In this document: positions 1 to 8,577 of the stretch, one piece after another
How positions within the stretch are numbered: position 1 is the stretch's first letter
Layout: the number at the start of each line of letters is the position of its first letter
Assembly (NCBI RefSeq): GCF_013307435.2
Contig: NZ_CP102845.1
Coordinates: 3,160,001 to 3,224,000, forward strand
Source of the DNA: Microvirga terrae
GTDB taxonomy: Bacteria; Pseudomonadota; Alphaproteobacteria; Rhizobiales; Beijerinckiaceae
Direction of reading: 5' to 3'
DNA length: 64,000 nt
Translations under genes and position numbers: made by a program
Notes under the pieces: model-generated
The model's input: only the letters and a program-made list of their open reading frames with translations
Told to the model about the DNA's origin: nothing
Databases searched by the model: none

Positions 1-405
1 CGGCCCGGTGCCGCCCCGGTGCATGCCGCTGCTCAGGTAGATCAGCCGTTGAGGGCGTTCGACCAGGGCCGTCAGCATGTACGGGGCAAGCGTGTTGACC
101 GCGAGAATGGCCGCGTGCCCCTCCGGGGTCGCCGACCGGTCCTTCACCGCATAGATGCCTGCATTGTGGATCACGGCATCCATGCGACCGAGGGCATTGA
201 CCTGAGCCGCGACTGAGCGGGTCTCTGTTGCACTGCCCAAGTCACCGACCACGACGCCGGCCGCACGCGGTGAAAGATCCACGAGCGCTGAGGCGCGCTG
301 CGCGGATCGTGCATGCAGAACGACCCGGTGCCCCTGCCCGATCAGAGCCTGAGCGGCTGCGCGGCCCAGCCCTTCCGTGCTGCCGGTAATGAAGATCAAA
401 GCCAT
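1..405 (-). CDS. SDR-family oxidoreductase, partial (C-terminus outside window)
   Basis: The reverse strand reads 135 codons from an ATG at 405 to the window edge without a stop. The N-terminus MALIFITGSTEGLG carries the TGxxxGxG dinucleotide-binding motif of classical short-chain dehydrogenases. The NAG motif (HNAGIY) follows, and the visible part ends just after LIYLSSG, the strand carrying the catalytic Ser. The Tyr-x3-Lys pair should lie beyond the edge. Substrate cannot be told. It starts 31 bp after the stop of the amine oxidase gene on the same strand, so the two are probably co-transcribed. Confidence 0.85.
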   Translation of the reverse strand, partial: MALIFITGSTEGLGRAAAQALIGQGHRVVLHARSAQRASALVDLSPRAAGVVVGDLGSATETRSVAAQVNALGRMDAVIHNAGIYAVKDRSATPEGHAAILAVNTLAPYMLTALVERPQRLIYLSSGMHRGGTGP

Positions 406-436
406 GGCGCTCCCCCTGTTCCTTGACGCCGTAAAC

Positions 437-1681
437 TTAGGACGCGCGAGCACCGAGCGCAGCGATGACCTCCTCGGCAGCCCGCAGCCCACTCTGGTAA
501 GCGCCGTGGGCCGTCGAGAAGTCGTACCGCTCCGTCGCCTCCCCGGCGAAGAACAGCCGTTGGTCGAAGGGACGGGCGAGCCGATCCCGCGCGCCGGCGC
601 ACCCGGGCAGGGCATAGCTGTAGGCGCCTCCCACATGCTCCATGCGGCTCCAGTCGGACACCGCCAGCGGACGGAGCGTGGCGCGGACCTCCGAGCCGAA
701 CAGCGCCGCAAGCTGATCGACGGCATGGACGAAGCCGGCCGCAGGGCCGCTCTCGGCCAACGCACGGGCACCCTCCCCGCCGGAGAATCCCTCGATCACA
801 GGCCGACCGAACGGGCGGATATAGTAGGACCCCGTGCGGGCGTCGTGTGGATCACCAATCACATGGGTCTCCGGTTCGAAGGGACTGTTGCCCACGATTT
901 CCAGGAACACCTTCTCGTTCCGGCCGAGCGGCAGGCTTCCGGCGGCATGTCGCCAATCGTCGAGTGAGGCCGGCAGCCTGATCATCCCACCGGCGAGCAC
1001 CGAGGTCGAAACGGTGAGGATGGCGCTTCGCGCCGTGATCGAACCGGCGCGTGTCACGATGCTCACACCGTCGACATCAAGATCGATGGCTTCAACCGGA
1101 GTGGCGACGCGCAGCGCGACGGTAGCCGGCAGGCCTGCCGCGACGAGGGTGCCGTATCCCGCCGGGACCCGCCAGTTATACCTGGTTGAAGCCCTGTCGT
1201 AGGCGAGATAATCGGCAACCGAGAGACGTTCGAGGCTGGCTCCGCTGATATAGCCGCTGATCGCCTGAAGATAGGCGTTCCATGCCCCGCCCGGCTGCAG
1301 CGCATCGGCCGCGCAGTCCCTTGGCGTGGGCTCGCTGACCAAGCGCTCGTGCCATGCGGCATAAGCCTCATCGGCGGCTTCCTGCTCCGCCTGGGAAAAG
1401 CCGAGGTCGCCATATTGCTGGTTCCAGGCCGACCGCCTGCGGTCCACGGCGAAACCGGACGCTTCGGCGATGCCGACCCACGGATTGCGATCGGCTGAAT
1501 GGAGCCAGCCGCAGCCGAGATCGAGCGCATGCCCGGCGATGTTGACCGTTAGGGCACGGCCACCGATCCGCTGCGATGCTTCCAGCAACAGCGTGGACAG
1601 TCCATGATCCGCCGAACGACGCGCGGCCCCAATCCCTGCGGCGCCACCTCCGATGATGACGACGTCCCAGTCGATGCCCAT
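437..1681 (-). CDS. FAD-dependent flavin monoamine oxidase family protein
   Basis: The 414-residue protein opens with a Rossmann FAD-binding motif (VVIIGGGAAGIGAA), followed by a Glu (LLLEAS) that would hold the ribose and the GGRAL motif of the amine-oxidase superfamily. The C-terminus LFFAGEATERYDFSTAHGA is the second FAD-contact motif, with the GAYQSG segment typical of MAO/polyamine oxidases. The likely reaction is oxidative deamination of an amine with H2O2 release; the substrate is unknown. I place the start at the Met just before the FAD motif. An in-frame upstream start at 1726 adds 15 residues with no family similarity; neither has a strong Shine-Dalgarno sequence. Confidence 0.82.
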   Translation of the reverse strand: MGIDWDVVIIGGGAAGIGAARRSADHGLSTLLLEASQRIGGRALTVNIAGHALDLGCGWLHSADRNPWVGIAEASGFAVDRRRSAWNQQYGDLGFSQAEQEAADEAYAAWHERLVSEPTPRDCAADALQPGGAWNAYLQAISGYISGASLERLSVADYLAYDRASTRYNWRVPAGYGTLVAAGLPATVALRVATPVEAIDLDVDGVSIVTRAGSITARSAILTVSTSVLAGGMIRLPASLDDWRHAAGSLPLGRNEKVFLEIVGNSPFEPETHVIGDPHDARTGSYYIRPFGRPVIEGFSGGEGARALAESGPAAGFVHAVDQLAALFGSEVRATLRPLAVSDWSRMEHVGGAYSYALPGCAGARDRLARPFDQRLFFAGEATERYDFSTAHGAYQSGLRAAEEVIAALGARAS

Positions 1682-1978
1682 CCATTCGGTCCATTCGCTA
1701 CGATCACGGTCACCTACACCCGCCACGTTCGAGCGTCCACGGGAAAGCCGACCGAAGCGTTCCCGGGCCCCACGTCAATAGACCGAAGGCGGTTTTGGTT
1801 CAGCCCCGATCAACCACCGCATCAGAAGTCATGTTCGCGGCCGCCGAGGATGATCGGCTTTGGACCGGCGTATGGGCCGGACGATGCAGCCGAACGCGCT
1901 ACCGCGGAAATGCGGCTAGTCCAGGCGCTGGAAGACCGGTGCGAACCCTATCAAGGCGTCTCGCCCATCTGCACGCGA

Positions 1979-2413
1979 TCACGCCCCGGTCGTCTGGTCG
2001 CGGAGCCGCATACCCTGCCTCATCACCTCGAAGATGACCGCAGTCGACCAGCCGAACAAGAGCACGCCGTTCATGGCCGCCATCGGTCCGAGCAGGCGCC
2101 AGTGCTCTCCGGGCAAGACGTCACCGTAGCCCAGCGTCGTGTAGTTCACGAACGCGAAGTACAGCACGTCGGCCCCGGGAGGAGCGACATCCAGGATCGC
2201 ATAAGCGAGCGACCAAGTGATGACCTCGGCCACATGAGCGACCAGGAGCACTCCGACGACCGCCACCATGAGGACGGAAAGCCAGGTCTGTCCCGAACTG
2301 TGCTTCCATTTCAGCACCCGGCGGCCAGTTGCCACGACTGCCGCCATCACGATGGCATGGATGGCAATGTTGCCCAGGCTGACGGCGCCACCCACGAGGA
2401 GTTGTCGCAACAT
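1979..2413 (-). CDS. two-TM potassium-channel-like protein
   Basis: A 144-residue membrane protein with an N-terminal hydrophobic helix, a second long helix (WLSVLMVAVVGVLLVAHVAE), a re-entrant pore segment with the selectivity filter TTLGYGD, and a final helix (NGVLLFGWSTAVIFEVM). The filter is a variant of the canonical TVGYGD of K+ channels of the Ion_trans_2 family. No cytoplasmic RCK domain is present. I chose the ATG at 2413; the upstream extension in this frame runs inside the antiporter gene. It begins 8 bp after the antiporter stop on the same strand, suggesting joint transcription and a role in cation balance. Confidence 0.75.
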   Translation of the reverse strand: MLRQLLVGGAVSLGNIAIHAIVMAAVVATGRRVLKWKHSSGQTWLSVLMVAVVGVLLVAHVAEVITWSLAYAILDVAPPGADVLYFAFVNYTTLGYGDVLPGEHWRLLGPMAAMNGVLLFGWSTAVIFEVMRQGMRLRDQTTGA

Positions 2414-2420
2414 GGTCCAC

Positions 2421-3557
2421 CTATTGCGGCGTCGGGGACGGGATGAGGTACAGGATGGCCGCGATGATGACGTAGAGTGCCACCAACTGGGCGCCTTTGA
2501 ACCAGTTGGATTGGCCTGTCGTCGCAACAGTTGCGCCCAGGAGTACCGCCCCGAACAGCATCCACATCTCGGCCTGGGAGAACACCAGGCGGAACTCCGC
2601 CGGTCCGATGGCCGGTGCGAGCAGCACGAGGACGGGGGCGACGAAGAGGGCGATCTGCACGCAGCTTCCCAGGGCGATGCCGATGCTCAGGTCGGCACGG
2701 TCGGCCCGACCCATGGCGATCGCCGAGCCGGACTCGGCGGCGCCGCCGACGAGCGCGAGCACGATCACCCCCATGAACATCTGCGACATGCCCAGCGCAT
2801 GGCCGGCCTGCTCGGCGGCGCCCACGAGGATCTCGCTCATCCATGCGGCACCGAGGGACGCGCCCAGCAGCGTCGCGACACCCCATGCGAGGCTGGGATG
2901 ATCGTGCGTTCCGGTGTCGGCGGCGGGGGAGCTCAGTTCGGCGAAGGTTTCCGGATGGGTCTTCAGGGAGTAGAGCAGGAAGAGCCCGTAGAGGCCGAGC
3001 AGGACGGCGGCCACGACGAGATCCAGGGTGGCGTGCACCCCGAGGTGCGATTCCTCTTCCAGGACACGGTGGAAGGCGCTAGGGAGCGCCAGGCTGATCC
3101 AGGCGAGCACCATGGTCGACGAGTAGGTTCTCACTGCGTCTGGATTGTATTTCTGCGTGTGATGCCGGAGGCCGCCGAGCAGAAAGGACAGGCCGAGCGC
3201 CACCAGCAGATTGGCGAGTAGGGCTCCGACGATGGAGGCGCGCACCATTTCCACGAGGCCCGCGCGCAGGGCCGTCATGGCGATGATCAGCTCCGGGAGG
3301 TTGCCGAAGGTGGCGTTGAGCAGACCTCCAATCGTCGACCCGGTATGGGCGGCGACCTGCTCGGTTCCCTGAACGATGAGCTTGGCGAACGGCATGATGG
3401 CCAAGGCGGCACAGAAGAAGATGATTCCGGCCGGAGCGATGCCTGCATGATCGAGACTCGCGGCGATGGGTGCGAGAACCAGGAGCCACAGAAGAGATGG
3501 CTTCAGCCAGGAGGCCACGGGCGCGAGGCGTGCGTCGGGATAGGGCTTGTCCGTCAT
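2421..3557 (-). CDS. Ca2+/H+ antiporter (CaCA family, Cax/ChaA type)
   Basis: The 378-residue integral membrane protein has about 11 hydrophobic segments and the two alpha-repeats of the CaCA superfamily. The first repeat contains GNLPELIIA in FGNLPELIIAMTALRAG, the second GGAAESGSAIAMG. An acidic/hydrophilic linker around the middle (SSPAADTGTHDHP) matches the central loop separating the two halves. It is expected to exchange cytoplasmic Ca2+ (or Na+/K+) for protons at the inner membrane. It lies 39 bp downstream of the small secreted-protein gene at 3597-3887, whose promoter region holds one of the six 34-bp conserved sites, so it probably belongs to that transcription unit. Confidence 0.85.
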   Translation of the reverse strand: MTDKPYPDARLAPVASWLKPSLLWLLVLAPIAASLDHAGIAPAGIIFFCAALAIMPFAKLIVQGTEQVAAHTGSTIGGLLNATFGNLPELIIAMTALRAGLVEMVRASIVGALLANLLVALGLSFLLGGLRHHTQKYNPDAVRTYSSTMVLAWISLALPSAFHRVLEEESHLGVHATLDLVVAAVLLGLYGLFLLYSLKTHPETFAELSSPAADTGTHDHPSLAWGVATLLGASLGAAWMSEILVGAAEQAGHALGMSQMFMGVIVLALVGGAAESGSAIAMGRADRADLSIGIALGSCVQIALFVAPVLVLLAPAIGPAEFRLVFSQAEMWMLFGAVLLGATVATTGQSNWFKGAQLVALYVIIAAILYLIPSPTPQ

Positions 3558-3596
3558 GATATCGTCTCTTTCCCGCGTGGGTCTGGACAGCTCGGC

Positions 3597-3887
3597 TCAC
3601 CGCCCGTTGTCGATCTCGACCGAGCGGCAGACCCCTCCGACCGGGCATTGCGCGACGTCGGCTGTCCTGACCCAGGCGGGACGTGCGGTTTCCTGGAACG
3701 CGCAGAAGCTCCCATCGCGAACGTAGCGATCGTAGGTTGCCGGTCCGGTACGCAGCACGGCCGCACCCCGCGAAGCCAAGATCCCTCTGACCTGGGCGCA
3801 GGTCATCGCAAGGGTCGTGGAGCCTGACTGGGCGTCGGCACCTGTGACGAAGCCCGCAGCGACGGCGGCCACCAGGAGTGCCCTCAT
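3597..3887 (-). CDS. small secreted protein of unknown function
   Basis: A 96-residue protein with a clear Sec signal peptide (MRALLVAAVAAGFVTGADAQ, predicted cleavage after ADA). The mature part of about 77 residues has four Cys (in MTCAQVRG, SFCAFQ, VAQCPVGGVC), consistent with disulphides in the periplasm. I do not recognise a named family with certainty. It is the first gene of a minus-strand run that continues into the Ca2+/H+ antiporter and the channel-like gene. A copy of the conserved 34-bp site ends 47 bp upstream of the start. Confidence 0.65.
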   Translation of the reverse strand: MRALLVAAVAAGFVTGADAQSGSTTLAMTCAQVRGILASRGAAVLRTGPATYDRYVRDGSFCAFQETARPAWVRTADVAQCPVGGVCRSVEIDNGR

Positions 3888-3934
3888 GGCTTGTCTGCCT
3901 CTCGAAAGGCACCATAGCCGAGCGGGAACTCAGC

Positions 3935-3968
3935 GCTTGATCGGACGGGACAACCTCTTGACACTTTG
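3935..3968 (-). promoter_or_regulatory. conserved 34-bp site A (upstream of 3887 gene)
   Basis: Read in the direction of the gene at 3887, this copy has AAA, TG and CAAG near its 5' end, TTGTCC in the middle and ATCAAGC at its 3' end. The GTCAAG and ATCAAG half-sites are 21 bp apart, with GTC between them at +11. The site ends 47 bp before the start codon. Five more copies are listed below. Confidence 0.75.
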
Positions 3969-4178
3969 CGCCGCCGCATGGGGCGAGCCGATCACCGCCC
4001 GGTGGCGTCGGAGGAGCGAGGACGGAGCGAGGGCACCACCCTGCTCCCAACCTTCGTCTCAGCGCCCGCCCAGGTGCCGCTTCCAACCATGCACCGGCTA
4101 CCTCTCCATAGGACTCCTGGAGGCTGACCGTATCCGGCAGACCAGGAAGCACCCGCCATCGACGCGACGCCCATGGCC

Positions 4179-4212
4179 CAAACTGCCAAGCGCTTGTCCT
4201 CTTCCGTCAAGC
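4179..4212 (+). promoter_or_regulatory. conserved 34-bp site A' (upstream of 4289 gene)
   Basis: This copy lies on the plus strand: CAAACTGCCAAG, then TTGTCC, then GTCAAGC. It differs from the consensus at one base of the first half-site (GCCAAG for GTCAAG). It ends 76 bp before the start codon at 4289 and is the inverted partner of site A across the divergent promoter region. Confidence 0.72.
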
Positions 4213-4288
4213 ATGATGTTGCAGCCCGCCTACCATGTTGCATTGGCGGGCAGCAGAGGACGACGATTCGGTCCTCGGGGAGGTCACG

Positions 4289-4714
4289 ATGAGACTTGCG
4301 GGATTCCTGGGCCCTGCCGGACTTGGCCTGATCTTGATCATGTCGTCCGCCATGTCGGGTGCGGTGGCGCAGAGTGGGCTTGCCCGGTTCCAGGGCGCAT
4401 GGCTGTCGGGCAGCGTGGATTGTGAGGAGGTCTACTCCTCGGCCGGCAAGGGAGTCTCGTTCAAACGACCGGTCGACATCTTCGCCCCCGCCTTCATCGT
4501 GACCGGAAGCCGCCTGAGGACGCCCCAGGCGACGTGCCGCATCAAGTCGGCTCGGCCGAACGGGGATCGTCAGCTCCTCGTCCTCGACTGCGCCAATTCG
4601 GTGGCCGGCAGCGAGGTCAGGGTTCTCATGTCCCTGCAACCGGACGGCTCTCTCCGGCGCTATTTCAACGAGCGGGATACGACCGGCACAGAGTACAAGC
4701 AGTGCTCCCGTTGA
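4289..4714 (+). CDS. secreted protein of unknown function
   Basis: A 141-residue protein starting at the ATG preceded by a GGGGAGG Shine-Dalgarno. The first 27 residues form a signal peptide (MRLAGFLGPAGLGLILIMSS then SGAVAQ). The mature part contains three or four Cys (VDCEEV, ATCRIK, VLDCAN, KQCSR), suggesting a disulphide-bonded periplasmic domain. I do not recognise the family. An in-frame start at 4235 would put 18 charged residues before the signal peptide and is unlikely. The gene has its own copy of the 34-bp site upstream. Confidence 0.68.
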   Translation: MRLAGFLGPAGLGLILIMSSAMSGAVAQSGLARFQGAWLSGSVDCEEVYSSAGKGVSFKRPVDIFAPAFIVTGSRLRTPQATCRIKSARPNGDRQLLVLDCANSVAGSEVRVLMSLQPDGSLRRYFNERDTTGTEYKQCSR

Positions 4715-4776
4715 GACTCGCGAAAAAACCCGACCGCGGAGCGTTGCTCGCCCCTGCGACGGCTTAGTAACAGTCT

Positions 4777-4810
4777 CAAACTGTCAAGACTCTGTCTCAA
4801 GCGATCAAGC
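4777..4810 (+). promoter_or_regulatory. conserved 34-bp site B (upstream of 5004 gene)
   Basis: This plus-strand copy reads CAAACTGTCAAG, then CTGTC, then GATCAAGC. Half-sites GTCAAG and ATCAAG are 21 bp apart, as in the other copies. It ends 193 bp before the start codon at 5004, the longest distance of the six. The remaining sequence between 4715 and 5003 shows no gene. Confidence 0.72.
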
Positions 4811-5003
4811 ACGTCCTTCCGGCGGGTATAATCTGGCCCGTTGCGGGCTGCGGGTCATCTGCGGCGTCGCCGCCAGGGTCGAGAATGATCGGGGTCCGGT
4901 CCGCGTGGCCGAGCCAATCCCGTGCGCTGCCGATGAACGAGGCGGCACAGGTCCGGAGGCACGCAAGAGAACCGGAGCGGACATCAAGCCTTTGGAGGCT
5001 GCC

Positions 5004-5465
5004 ATGAAGAAACTTGCAACACTCGCCACGGCCGCGTTGATCCTGACGGGCAGTGTCGGGACGGCCGACGCACAATACTGGCGCGGCCCGGGCTGGGGCT
5101 ATGGCGGGTACTATCGGTCGGGCTGGGGAGGCGGTGCCGTTGCGGCCGGACTGGTCGGCGGAGCGATCCTCGGTGGACTGATCACCGCGGCCGCGACGGC
5201 CCCTGCCTACGGGTATGGGTACGGCTACCCGGCCTATGGCTATCCTGCCTATGCCCCATGGCCGGGCTACTATTACCCCCGTCCCGCCTACTACTATCCC
5301 CGGCCGGTCTATTACGGCCCGGGCTACTATCCCCGCCCGGCCTATTACGGGCCGCGGGTCTATCCACGGCGCGTCTATTACGGCCCTCGCTACTATGGCG
5401 CATATCGAGGGTACTATGGTCCGCGCTATCTGGGGCCCCGGGTGGCCTACCGCCGATATTATTGA
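5004..5465 (+). CDS. secreted Tyr/Gly/Pro-rich repeat protein
   Basis: A 153-residue protein with a Sec signal peptide (MKKLATLATAALILTG, cleavage after ADA) and a TTGGAGG Shine-Dalgarno just before the ATG. A hydrophobic Gly/Ala segment (AAGLVGGAILGGLITAAA) follows, then about 75 residues of short Tyr-Pro-Arg-Gly repeats (YYPRPAYYYPRP, YYGPRYYG). The composition resembles small surface or envelope proteins common in Hyphomicrobiales; no enzymatic motif is visible. An in-frame start at 4905 is rejected because it would bury the signal peptide. The gene carries one of the conserved 34-bp sites upstream. Confidence 0.7.
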   Translation: MKKLATLATAALILTGSVGTADAQYWRGPGWGYGGYYRSGWGGGAVAAGLVGGAILGGLITAAATAPAYGYGYGYPAYGYPAYAPWPGYYYPRPAYYYPRPVYYGPGYYPRPAYYGPRVYPRRVYYGPRYYGAYRGYYGPRYLGPRVAYRRYY

Positions 5466-5595
5466 GGATGCCGGGCGCCGGCGTCCGCCACGGACCGACG
5501 CCGGCTGAGCCTCCGTATGACGGGCGAACGGCCGTGGTCTGTCACGCTTCGGCTCGGATGCAGCGCACCGAGCCGGTCGCCGCGGCTCCGTTGCA

Positions 5596-6933
5596 ATGGG
5601 GAAAGTGCATAAGCGGATGACGGAGGTGAGCCCACGAGCCGCGTCCACGGATGGAGCGGCGGATCCCGCCCGCCTCTGGATCGTCGTGGGCATGCTCTGC
5701 CTGCTCATGCTCATCAACTTCGCCGACCGAGCGGTGCTCGGTCTGGCCGCTGTTCCGATCATGCGGGAAATGGGGCTGAGCCATTCCGAGTTCGGCCTGA
5801 TCGCAGCGAGCTTCTTCACCTTCTTCTCGCTGAGCGCGGCGATCGGCGGCTTTCTCGTGAACCGGGTCGCCACCACCTGGGTACTGGCCGGCCTTGCGCT
5901 GATCTGGTCCCTCTGCCAGTTGCCAATGCTGCTGCCGGTCACCGTGACGGCCTTGGTGGCCAACCGGGTGCTGCTTGGCTTCGGCGAAGGCCCCGCCTAC
6001 CCCGTGGCGGTCCATGCCGCCTACAAGTGGTTCCCGAGAGAGCACCGGGCATTGCCGACAAGCCTCATTGCCGTCGGAGCCCTGGCGGGCAACGGGATCG
6101 TTGCGCCGGTGATCGTCACCGTCATTGCCGCTTGGTCGTGGCAGGCCGCCTTCGGGCTGCTCGGTCTGCTCGGCATCGTCTGGTGTGTCGCCTGGCTGAT
6201 GGTCGCCCGCGAGGGACCCCTTGTCGCCGAGGGCCGGGTCACGGGCAGCGTCGTCGAACCCGAGAAACAGCTGTCATACCGCCGCCTGCTCGGATGCCGG
6301 ACGGTGGTCGGGGTCGAGATTGTCGGCTTCAGCGCCTATTGGCTCCTGACGATAGCGATCGTCTGGCTGCCGGCCTTCCTGCACCAGGCCTTCGGCTACA
6401 CGCCAATCCAGGCCGGCTGGATCATGATGCTGGCTTCTCTCTGCCAGATCATTCTGCTGCCCGGCGTATCCAGCCTTTCCGACGGCCTCAAGCGGCGTGG
6501 CGTTTCGAGCCGGATCGCGGGCGGATGGGTTGCATGCGCGGCTGTCCTCGCCTCCGGCCTCATGGTGATCCTGATGTCGCTCTCCACCGGCTCGGTGCTC
6601 GTGATCGTCTGTACGGTGGTTGCGTTCTCTCTCTGCAACGTGATGTTCGTGCTCGGCCCCGTCCTGGTTGCCGACGTCACACCGGTCGCGCAGCGCGGAG
6701 CCGCCCTCGGCATGGTCAACGCCATCACGACGCTGGCGGGTCCCTTTGCCCCGACGGTCATGGGAGTGATGGTCGATGCCAGTGCCGGAACTCCCGAAGG
6801 AACCCGCAACGCACTCCTGCTTTCGGGACTTCTTGCCGTGGTCGGGGCCTCCGCCGGGTTTGTCCTGATCGACCCGGAGGCTGACCGGGCTCGGGATGCG
6901 CCATCGCTCCGGATGGAGCGTTCCTCAGCTTGA
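5596..6933 (+). CDS. MFS transporter (ACS/anion-cation symporter-like)
   Basis: A 445-residue protein with about 12 hydrophobic segments. The segment NFADRAVLGLAAVPIMREMG is the helix-1 signature of the anion:cation symporter (hexuronate/galactonate-type) MFS group, and NRVLLGFGEGPAYPVAVHAA with KWFPREHRA resembles the helix-4 region and following loop of that group. The substrate is probably an organic acid anion but cannot be specified. Start choice is uncertain between 5596 and an ATG 21 bp downstream (5617); neither has a strong ribosome-binding site. It stands alone on the plus strand, followed by a convergent operon. Confidence 0.82.
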   Translation: MGKVHKRMTEVSPRAASTDGAADPARLWIVVGMLCLLMLINFADRAVLGLAAVPIMREMGLSHSEFGLIAASFFTFFSLSAAIGGFLVNRVATTWVLAGLALIWSLCQLPMLLPVTVTALVANRVLLGFGEGPAYPVAVHAAYKWFPREHRALPTSLIAVGALAGNGIVAPVIVTVIAAWSWQAAFGLLGLLGIVWCVAWLMVAREGPLVAEGRVTGSVVEPEKQLSYRRLLGCRTVVGVEIVGFSAYWLLTIAIVWLPAFLHQAFGYTPIQAGWIMMLASLCQIILLPGVSSLSDGLKRRGVSSRIAGGWVACAAVLASGLMVILMSLSTGSVLVIVCTVVAFSLCNVMFVLGPVLVADVTPVAQRGAALGMVNAITTLAGPFAPTVMGVMVDASAGTPEGTRNALLLSGLLAVVGASAGFVLIDPEADRARDAPSLRMERSSA

Positions 6934-6978
6934 GACCGGCCGGGAGCCTTGCCGGCGTCGAGGGTTCTGGCGAAGCCC

Positions 6979-7320
6979 TCACCGTCCGGACCGACCCCCG
7001 TCGTTCATGGCCCTGGTGCACAGCGCCATCAGTCTGGTCATCTCCGATCCGTAGTCGCGCAGGGTCTCCTCGACCCAGCGGGTCTGGATCGCCGTCGCGT
7101 CTGCCGGGTTCCTGCAGCCCAGCATGTCCCGGGCGGCCTCACCGTCCTTTCCGAGCCGCATCGAGACGAATTCGATCATCTCGCGATGGCATTCCGTAGC
7201 GACGGCGATCCACGTCTCGGCCGACTTCGCCAAGGCCTGACCGCCATCGCCCGCCATGACGAGCGCATCGGTGCCGCGCCGCATCTCGGACGTGGCTGAC
7301 ATCTTCGGCATGATGGCCAT
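6979..7320 (-). CDS. phasin-family protein
   Basis: A 113-residue helical protein without Cys-rich or membrane segments. The pattern of amphipathic helices (SAETWIAVATECHREMIEFV, TRWVEETLRDYGSEMTRLMA) and the length fit the Phasin_2 family, which coats polyhydroxyalkanoate granules. The context supports this: it is the last gene of a minus-strand run that includes a PHA-synthase-like DUF3141 protein. It starts 21 bp after the stop of the HlyD-like gene. Confidence 0.6.
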   Translation of the reverse strand: MAIMPKMSATSEMRRGTDALVMAGDGGQALAKSAETWIAVATECHREMIEFVSMRLGKDGEAARDMLGCRNPADATAIQTRWVEETLRDYGSEMTRLMALCTRAMNDGGRSGR

Positions 7321-7341
7321 GAATCGTCCTCCTTGTGTATG

Positions 7342-8577
7342 TCAGTGCCCGCCGAGCACGAGGGTCTGGATCGGGTACACCAGTGCCTGGATGCGCAGGA
7401 TCATGGCGTGCACGAGCCCGACGGCATCCACCCCATGAAGGGCCAACCCCTTCAGGGTGCCGACCTGCCCCGAAGCGATCAGGTCGTGGTTGCTGGTATA
7501 GGCGTTGGCGATGCAGCTGCTGCCCGGCGTGACGCCATCGAACCCATCCTCGTAGAGCGGCTCGAGAAAGACCAGGATCGTGCCCGGCCGGACCACCTGC
7601 TGCGCGTCGAGCAACTGCTCGCCGCTGCGGATCTGACCGGCCGCGATGAAGTCCTGCACGCCCGTCACCACCATCGGGATGACCGTCCAGGGCTTCGACG
7701 CGCAGGTGGCCTCGGCCACCATGCCGACCTTCATGATCTGGGCCTCGATCTGACCGAAGCCGGCCTGCAGGCGCCCTCGCCCGGCACCTTCCGGAATCAG
7801 GACGCCGGCGGGACGCATCAGTGGGTTGACGACGTCGCCCACGCGCAGCGTGAACTGCTCCACCTGCCCGTTCACGCCCGCCCGGACCACGGTCTTGTCC
7901 AGTTCCACCTGGGCTTGAGCCAGCTCGGCCTCGGCACTGGCCTTCTCGGCCGGCAGCAGGGTCGAGATCCGAGTCTCCGCCTGCGCCCGTGCCGCCGTGG
8001 CGGCGTCGATGGTGCCTTGGCGCCCCTGCACGGTGACCTGGAGCCGCTCGATGTCGCGCGTGGCCACGGCGCCTGGATTGCGGCGGTAGATCTCCTGCTT
8101 CGTCTCCAGCTCGTCGACGGCCTGCTGATAGGCGCTCCTCGCTTCGATGATCCTGCCTTCGGCCGCCGCGACATCGGTCCGCGCGGCCACCAGTTCGGCC
8201 TCGACCTCGGCGATCCGGCGGCGCGCGGTCTCCGCTGCAGCCTCTTGCTTCGAGTTGTCGAGCCGGAAGATCGGCGTGCCTTGTTTGACCGCGCCGCTCA
8301 CGCTGTTAACGAAGATTTCGGCGACGCGCCCATTGGTCTCGGGCAGGATCGGGATGGTGCGGAAGAACGCCGTGGCGTTCGTGGTCGAGGGGTGGTTGTA
8401 GAAGATCACCGTGATCAGCCCGATGGTGAGCATCAGGCAGGTGATGATGCCCCAGCGCAGCTCGAACCACATCGAGAAGAGCGTGATCTCCTTGCCGATC
8501 CGTTTGCCCTGGGCATACCGGCGGTAGAGATAATCCGGCAGGATCGTCAGCAGGGAGCAGAGGAGAAGCTCAAGCAT
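7342..8577 (-). CDS. HlyD/EmrA-type membrane fusion protein
   Basis: The 411-residue protein has one N-terminal transmembrane helix (WGIITCLMLTIGLITVIFY, about residues 41-59), a biotinyl-lipoyl-like half (ILPETNGRVAEIFV), a long alpha-helical coiled-coil hairpin (about residues 105-210, rich in Ala/Glu/Gln/Arg) and the returning lipoyl half (VRAGVNGQVEQFTLRVGDVV). This is the standard layout of periplasmic adaptor proteins. The start at 8577 overlaps the upstream gene by 8 bp, indicating translational coupling with the small membrane protein, much like the yibI/yibH pair of enterics. No cognate pump or outer-membrane channel is present nearby. Confidence 0.8.
   Translation of the reverse strand: MLELLLCSLLTILPDYLYRRYAQGKRIGKEITLFSMWFELRWGIITCLMLTIGLITVIFYNHPSTTNATAFFRTIPILPETNGRVAEIFVNSVSGAVKQGTPIFRLDNSKQEAAAETARRRIAEVEAELVAARTDVAAAEGRIIEARSAYQQAVDELETKQEIYRRNPGAVATRDIERLQVTVQGRQGTIDAATAARAQAETRISTLLPAEKASAEAELAQAQVELDKTVVRAGVNGQVEQFTLRVGDVVNPLMRPAGVLIPEGAGRGRLQAGFGQIEAQIMKVGMVAEATCASKPWTVIPMVVTGVQDFIAAGQIRSGEQLLDAQQVVRPGTILVFLEPLYEDGFDGVTPGSSCIANAYTSNHDLIASGQVGTLKGLALHGVDAVGLVHAMILRIQALVYPIQTLVLGGH

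Larger units (their letters stand above)
3888..4288. other. divergent intergenic region with two inverted copies of the conserved 34-bp site
   Basis: This 401-bp stretch separates two outward-facing small secreted-protein genes and holds no convincing coding frame. One 34-bp site lies near each gene (3935-3968 and 4179-4212), in inverted orientation so that each faces its own gene. I see no clear -35/-10 pair: the TTGACA inside the first site has no matching -10 element at 16-18 bp. Confidence 0.7.

Noticed and set aside
3957..3962. TTGACA within the conserved sites as -35 promoter elements
   Set aside because: No -10 element is found at 15-19 bp in any of the six copies, and the strand is opposite to the downstream gene.
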